From CAMFTQ01 sp051881615 (GTDB lineage Bacteria > Bacillota > Clostridia > Oscillospirales > Acutalibacteraceae), in the NCBI GenBank assembly GCA_051881615.1, contig JBJEQF010000016.1:74415-138414 (forward strand): a stretch of DNA of 64,000 bases, given 5' to 3'. This document shows, piece by piece, positions 59,910 to 64,000 of this stretch. The number at the start of each line of letters is the position of its first letter. The stretch's first letter is position 1. A program made the translations under genes and the position numbers. The notes beneath the pieces are model-generated. The model saw nothing but the letters and a program-made list of their open reading frames with translations, did no database searches and was not told where the DNA came from.

Positions 59910-60713
59910 TTAATATATGCCTGCTATCATTTTCTGAATTATTGTTGCGTCCTTGACAGTCAGCTTGCCGTCATAATTTACATCACCCTGTTTATAAGCC
60001 AGATCGGACAGCGTTGCCACTGTTCTTGCTACGTATTTCTGCACAAGCGTTACGTCCTTGACGTTTAGCTTGCCGTCTAAGTTTATATCGCCCGAAAAGT
60101 GAAACTGTGCAGCCGTTGCAACTGCTATCTGCAATTCGGTGTAAACTCTTTGTAATTCTTCTTCATCTGCGCCGTCTTTTAAGGCGTTGTCAGCGTTTTT
60201 TATCGCTTCTGACAGCTCGCTGAAGGCTTTACGGATATCCTTGCTATCCTCAAAGCCCGGTTCGTCAGATGTTGTTTCCTCCACAGGATCTGACGTTGTG
60301 GGTTCTGTCGGCGGCTGCGGAAAGGTGGGTTCTGTTACAGGGTACGTCGGCGATACGGTAGGCTCTGTAGCTTCCGATATCGTCGGAGCTGTCGCCATAG
60401 GCTCGTTCGGCTCTTCGTTTGAAGGCTCTGTTGTTGAAGGTGCTGTTGTTGCGGGTGTTGTTGTAGGTTCTGTTGTAGGTTCTGTTGTAGGTTCTGCTGT
60501 AGGTTCTGTTGTTGCAGGTTCTGTCGGCTCACACCCGGCGATTAGCTCATCAGCATAAATCAAAAGGTAATAGTCTATTATCTGTTTTCCGTTGCCGATA
60601 AGCTCTTGTAGCGAATTATAATCCTGCTGTGCCTGAGCCGCAGGTGTTAACACAGACAAAATAACGGATATTACAAGCGAAAGACACGCAGTAATTTTTG
60701 ATATTCTTTTCAT
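59910..60713 (-). CDS. Secreted dockerin protein with Thr/Pro/Glu linker
   Basis: About 267 residues. Signal peptide (1-28, ends AAQAQ), a short helical part, a Thr/Pro/Glu-rich linker (about 60-150), a coiled region (DIRKAFSELSEAIKNADNAL), and a C-terminal dockerin (GDINLDGKLNVKDVTLVQK and GDVNYDGKLTVKDATIIQK). It has no catalytic domain; it may be an adaptor or scaffold-tethered factor. AAGGTG 6 bases before the ATG. Third gene of the ECF operon, 48 bases after the anti-sigma factor. Confidence 0.85.
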   Translation of the reverse strand: MKRISKITACLSLVISVILSVLTPAAQAQQDYNSLQELIGNGKQIIDYYLLIYADELIAGCEPTEPATTEPTAEPTTEPTTEPTTTPATTAPSTTEPSNEEPNEPMATAPTISEATEPTVSPTYPVTEPTFPQPPTEPTTSDPVEETTSDEPGFEDSKDIRKAFSELSEAIKNADNALKDGADEEELQRVYTELQIAVATAAQFHFSGDINLDGKLNVKDVTLVQKYVARTVATLSDLAYKQGDVNYDGKLTVKDATIIQKMIAGIY

Positions 60714-60761
60714 TTTATTCACCTTAAATTCCCTCACAAATATTTATACATCAAAAAACTC

Positions 60762-61733
60762 TTATTCTGCCTCGTCTATTGATTTGACGGTGCTTACCTT
60801 GTTTATCTCTTTAACACCGTAATTCTGAATTTCAAAAACCGTCCACACATTACCCTTCTGCGACTGTGTCAGAGTATATTTGCCTATAATGCTGTTCCCC
60901 TTGTAAAGGGTAACTGTAGGCTTGCTGTCTGAAAGCAGACTGTCGCTGTCCTTGACAAGTGCAGAGTAACAGGCAACGCTCAGTCGGTACACACCATTTC
61001 CGACAGGGCAAAACGTAATAGTTTCTGGGCCGTCACCGTGCATATTGTCAATGTCAAGGCTTGCTATGCTGTCGCCCGACTGAGTAACATAATCGCTCTG
61101 TGAATAGAACAGCTTGTATCTGCCGCCCTTATCGTCGGGCAGTGAAAGGCATAGGTCAAGGTCAGCGTCTTTTTCCCACGTCAGCACAGCTCTGTATGTG
61201 TTTTCTTCCATAACAGGACTTAAAAAGAGCGTATTGTACTGATCGTCGCTCTTGTCCTGTGAGCTTATGTCAACGGTGCTTTCTATAAAGCCGTCCTTTA
61301 TAATCTGGGCAGTATATTCTCCTGTCGGGACTTCTACGCAAAAGCTGCCGTTTTCGTCAGTTACCGCCGTTATGACAGACGGCTCTGTATCCTCCTTTTG
61401 CTGTGCAAGCGCTTTTTTTGTCAGGATAATCTGCGTATTGTCAATGCTTTTGGCATCAACTGCACTCTGAACAGTTCCCTTTATTATGCTTACATCTGTA
61501 TCCGTATTTCTGCCGAATGCAAATGCAACGCCCGTTATTAAAACGGTGCAGGCGACAGCGGCGGCAGTGACGGTATAAATAATCTTTTTTCTTTTCTTCC
61601 TTTTTTCATCGCTGTTTAATTTAATTATTTTTTCTTTTTGTTGATTGTTTTCTTCTAACAGCTTTTCAAGAAGTCTTTTTTCAAAATCGGAAGAAAATTC
61701 AATTTTATCAACAGCTTTTTTATAGTTATTCAT
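60762..61733 (-). CDS. Membrane-bound anti-sigma factor with extracellular sensor region
   Basis: About 323 residues. Cytoplasmic N-terminus (about 1-50; acidic/basic helices), one membrane helix (about 52-75), then an outside part: a carboxypeptidase-regulatory-like beta domain (VTDENGSFCVEVPTGEYTAQI) and a beta domain similar to YfaP-type proteins (LTWEKDADLDLCLSLP). Such anti-sigma factors sense an extracellular signal and release the sigma factor. Its ATG lies 8 bases inside the sigma gene, so they are coupled. GGAAGGGG precedes the ATG. Confidence 0.75.
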   Translation of the reverse strand: MNNYKKAVDKIEFSSDFEKRLLEKLLEENNQQKEKIIKLNSDEKRKKRKKIIYTVTAAAVACTVLITGVAFAFGRNTDTDVSIIKGTVQSAVDAKSIDNTQIILTKKALAQQKEDTEPSVITAVTDENGSFCVEVPTGEYTAQIIKDGFIESTVDISSQDKSDDQYNTLFLSPVMEENTYRAVLTWEKDADLDLCLSLPDDKGGRYKLFYSQSDYVTQSGDSIASLDIDNMHGDGPETITFCPVGNGVYRLSVACYSALVKDSDSLLSDSKPTVTLYKGNSIIGKYTLTQSQKGNVWTVFEIQNYGVKEINKVSTVKSIDEAE

Positions 61734-62199
61734 AAAAATCCCCTTCCAATACTTTTTTAAGACGCTCTCGCCCACGCTTTAGCCATACACCAACTGTTGA
61801 GGGATTTTGCCCGATTATCTCGGCTATTTCTTTGATTTCGTACCCCTCGTAATAATGCAGATGAATAACTGTTCTGAATTTTTCGGGCAGCTTTAAAACC
61901 TCGCTTAGCAGAAAGCCCTCGTCCTCGTTTAGCGATGACATCAGATTTTCGTCCAATTCGGCTCTTTTTGTTCGCCACGAGCTTTTAAGACTGTTTTTGC
62001 ACAGGTTAATCGTTACTCTTATCAGCCACGCCTTTTCGTGCTCACCGTTTTCAAATTCGGGAGCAGACCTTAAATACTGAATAAAAGCGTCCTGCACGAT
62101 ATCCTCTGCATCTGTTGTTGATTTCATATATGTATAGGCAATTTTAAGCAGGCTTTGGCTGTAGGTGTTTACGGCATTTTCAATTTGCTGATTATCCAT
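61726..62199 (-). CDS. ECF-family RNA polymerase sigma factor
   Basis: 157 residues with sigma-70 region 2 (about 10-75; AEDIVQDAFIQYL) and region 4 (about 100-150; YEGYEIKEIAEIIGQNPSTVGVWLKRGRERLKKVL). Its gene is followed with an 8-base overlap by the anti-sigma factor, the usual arrangement. It may control nearby secreted and dockerin proteins. GAAAGGGGGC lies upstream of the ATG. Confidence 0.9.
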   Translation of the reverse strand: MDNQQIENAVNTYSQSLLKIAYTYMKSTTDAEDIVQDAFIQYLRSAPEFENGEHEKAWLIRVTINLCKNSLKSSWRTKRAELDENLMSSLNEDEGFLLSEVLKLPEKFRTVIHLHYYEGYEIKEIAEIIGQNPSTVGVWLKRGRERLKKVLEGDFYE

Positions 62200-62282
62200 A
62201 TCAAAGCCTGCCCCCTTTCACAGTATATACAATCAGCACGCTCTGTTTTTTACACCGACCTCCTGATTTTTTAAAAAATTTT

Positions 62283-62816
62283 TTATTTCTTTTTGATGAT
62301 GTTCTTTTTTATATATTCAAAGGTTTCTTTTTCGCCCTTTTCGCTCAGCATTACAAGCATACCTTCAAGTAAATCCGATGTTTTAGGGTGAATTATTCTG
62401 CGGTTTTTTGCCTGCATAAAGTATTCAAGCGGTGAGCTGTCGGTGTATTTGTCCTTTAGGTAAATCTTGCTTGCCGCCACCCTGTCGCAGAACATCTCGA
62501 CAACATATTTTGTCGGCATCTCAACAGGAGAGATTACTCCTGTCGGCGGACAGTAGTCTGTCCAGTACTCAAAGTGATGGCGGTTTCTGCCCTTGTGGTG
62601 CAGCCACGCAACAGAATAGCCGTTTGCACGTCTTTCGGCATCGTTGGGACTTTTGTTGCCCTGATAAAATTTTGCTCCGCTTAAAAATTCTGTCGGCGAG
62701 TATTTAGACAAATCGTGCCGAAGTCCCTGAAACAGAATTCCGCAGCGTTTGCAGTTTTTTATAACCTGATGGCGGTGCTTGGTTATTGTAATAAAGTGCT
62801 TTATGGCGTTGCTCAT
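62283..62816 (-). CDS. DUF5662 family protein
   Basis: About 177 residues. Conserved blocks HDLSKYSPTEFLSGAKFYQG, WLHHKGRNRHHFEYWTDY and KYVVEMFCDRVAASKIY match the DUF5662 family, common in Firmicutes and phages. The repeated His and Asp in these blocks suggest metal binding and HD-like phosphohydrolase activity, but this is unproven. AGGAGG 7 bases before the ATG at 62816; an upstream extension to 62870 has none. Confidence 0.78.
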   Translation of the reverse strand: MSNAIKHFITITKHRHQVIKNCKRCGILFQGLRHDLSKYSPTEFLSGAKFYQGNKSPNDAERRANGYSVAWLHHKGRNRHHFEYWTDYCPPTGVISPVEMPTKYVVEMFCDRVAASKIYLKDKYTDSSPLEYFMQAKNRRIIHPKTSDLLEGMLVMLSEKGEKETFEYIKKNIIKKK

Positions 62817-62967
62817 TAAAAAACCTCCTATCAAAAGTATTAGTATTAACAGTATAGCACAGCAGGTCAATACTTATCAATATAAACAGCTCTTTCTTCT
62901 CTTTGCTTGTCGGACAAAGTGATATAATTTATGAGAATACAGCCTGTAATTTGTCGAAAATTTTGAG

Positions 62968-62996
62968 TTGAAAATACAGCCGTTATCGGTTATAAT
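62968..62996 (+). promoter_or_regulatory. Promoter of mreB
   Basis: TTGAAA (62968-62973), 17-bp spacer, TATAAT (62991-62996), 61 bases before the ATG. Confidence 0.75.
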
Positions 62997-63057
62997 TAAG
63001 ATGTATAGCGATTTATCAATTAGAATTACAACTACAACTGAAGAGGGGTTGCTTATT

Positions 63058-64000
63058 ATGTTTTCATTCAAAAAGGATATAGGTATAGATCTGGGTACTG
63101 CAAATACGCTTGTGTTTATGAAGGGCAAGGGTATTGTTATGCGTGAGCCGTCTGTTGTCGCTGTTGATATCAGAAACAACTCTGTTCTGGCTGTCGGTGC
63201 TCAGGCTAAGGAAATGATAGGCAGAACGCCCGGCTCTATCAAGGCTGTACGCCCTCTTAAGGACGGTGTTATCGCAGATTTTGAAATTACTGCCGTTATG
63301 CTCAAGCACTTTATCAGAAAAACTGTCAAGTCAAACTGGTTCTGCCGTCCGCGCATAGTTATCTGTATTCCGTCAGGCGTTACAGAGGTAGAAAAAAATG
63401 CCGTTAAGGACGCAGCCGAGCAGGCAGGCGGCAAAAACGTAGAGCTTATCGAGGAGCCAATGGCAGCAGCTATCGGCGCAGGACTTCCTGTATCTGAGCC
63501 TACCGGCAGTATGGTTGTTGACGTGGGCGGCGGTACGTCTGAAATCGCAGTGATTTCACTGGGCGATATTGTATCATTCAGCTCTGTGCGTGTTGCAGGC
63601 GATAAATTTGACGAAGCAATTATAACATATATCAAAAAGAACTTTAACCTTTTAATCGGTGAAAGAACAGCAGAGGACGTTAAAATAAAAATCGGCTCGG
63701 CATTCCCCTATGAGGACGAAAAGGAAATGGTTGTAAAGGGCAGAAATCTTATGGACGGTCTGCCAAAGGATATTACAATCACAGCCGCACAGGTAAGAGA
63801 TGCCCTTGCAGATCCGCTTTCTGTAATTGTTGACTCTGTTCTTGCCACGCTTGAAAAAACCCCTCCCGAGCTTTCAGCCGACATCATCGACCACGGCATT
63901 ATGCTCACAGGCGGCGGCGCACTTTTAAGAGGTCTTGACCAGCTTATCTCACAGCAGACAGGTATGCCTGTTCACGTAGCCGACCATCCGCTTGACTGCG
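63058..64000 (+). CDS. mreB: Rod shape-determining protein MreB (5' part)
   Basis: 314 codons before the window ends, so the C-terminus is missing. Actin-like fold: KKDIGIDLGTANTLVFMKGK, VGAQAKEMIGRTP, EEPMAAAIGAGLPV, MVVDVGGGTSEIAVISLG and MLTGGGALLRGL bind nucleotide. MreB organises wall synthesis in rod cells. GAAGAGGGG precedes the ATG. Further mre genes would follow outside this window. Could be the Mbl or MreBH paralogue, which cannot be told here. Confidence 0.9.
   Translation, partial: MFSFKKDIGIDLGTANTLVFMKGKGIVMREPSVVAVDIRNNSVLAVGAQAKEMIGRTPGSIKAVRPLKDGVIADFEITAVMLKHFIRKTVKSNWFCRPRIVICIPSGVTEVEKNAVKDAAEQAGGKNVELIEEPMAAAIGAGLPVSEPTGSMVVDVGGGTSEIAVISLGDIVSFSSVRVAGDKFDEAIITYIKKNFNLLIGERTAEDVKIKIGSAFPYEDEKEMVVKGRNLMDGLPKDITITAAQVRDALADPLSVIVDSVLATLEKTPPELSADIIDHGIMLTGGGALLRGLDQLISQQTGMPVHVADHPLDC

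Noticed and set aside
1..64000. tRNA or rRNA genes
   Set aside because: No cloverleaf or rRNA-like sequence was recognised in intergenic regions; short ones could still be missed by eye.

Overview
The window looks like a chromosomal scaffold segment from an anaerobic, low-to-mid GC Firmicute of the Ruminococcaceae/Oscillospiraceae type, close to Ruminococcus. The reasons are four secreted proteins ending in type I dockerins, starch-binding-like (CBM26-like) modules, Thr/Pro/Glu-rich linkers, an [FeFe]-hydrogenase maturase (HydG), clostridial housekeeping genes, strong AGGAGG-type ribosome binding sites and TTGACA/TATAAT promoters. No rRNA, tRNA, CRISPR array, prophage or complete insertion sequence was seen. 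A 100-N scaffold gap at 47378-47477 sits inside pilT. It is flanked by an identical 55-bp sequence and appears to be an assembly artefact, not missing DNA.

Layout. 1-4.1 kb: HIT protein, hydG, a small conserved protein with a leader hairpin, and citrate synthase. 4.2-13.1 kb: polysaccharide block with a secreted CotH-kinase/CBM/dockerin protein, an LRR/CBM/dockerin protein, and a malQ-glgP operon for intracellular maltodextrin and glycogen breakdown. 13.3-19 kb: pncC, rsmE, mtnN, two PH-domain membrane proteins and ilvB. 19.2-24.1 kb: a second LRR/dockerin protein with an internal 483-bp duplication, then lepA and rpsT. 24.3-31.2 kb: mntP, small membrane proteins, a type III toxin-antitoxin locus (tandem-repeat RNA antitoxin, terminator, ToxN-like toxin) with a translationally coupled PPOX-family gene, an orphan ribbon-helix-helix protein, maf, a WYL regulator with an AEC transporter, and a DUF6465 protein. 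31.2-31.85 kb is a non-coding stretch with a polypyrimidine tract and two structured TGTTAGA-rich elements. 31.85-41.6 kb: a TetR-controlled RND permease with a large coiled-coil insertion, an EF-G paralogue, ilvD and a flavodoxin-like protein.

41.7-53.7 kb is a type IV pilus locus on the minus strand. A major pilin with a structured leader lies upstream of pilMN (fused), pilO, pilD, pilB, pilT, pilC, a very large PilX-like protein and two minor prepilins. 54.2-59.5 kb carries a surface-protein operon: a 1260-residue secreted repeat protein, a 37-residue peptide and a membrane-anchored protein with about 24 repeats of 13 residues. 59.9-62.2 kb is an ECF sigma/anti-sigma/dockerin-protein operon that could link an extracellular signal to surface enzymes. 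The window ends in a DUF5662 gene and the 5' part of mreB.

Three copies of a MITE-like interspersed repeat with related ends lie at about 19.1, 23.6 and 54.0 kb. The best candidates for a noteworthy system are the type III toxin-antitoxin locus with its third gene, the pilus operon next to the surface-protein operon, and the dockerin/CotH/starch-binding proteins. All function calls are from reading the translated sequence; no database search was run.
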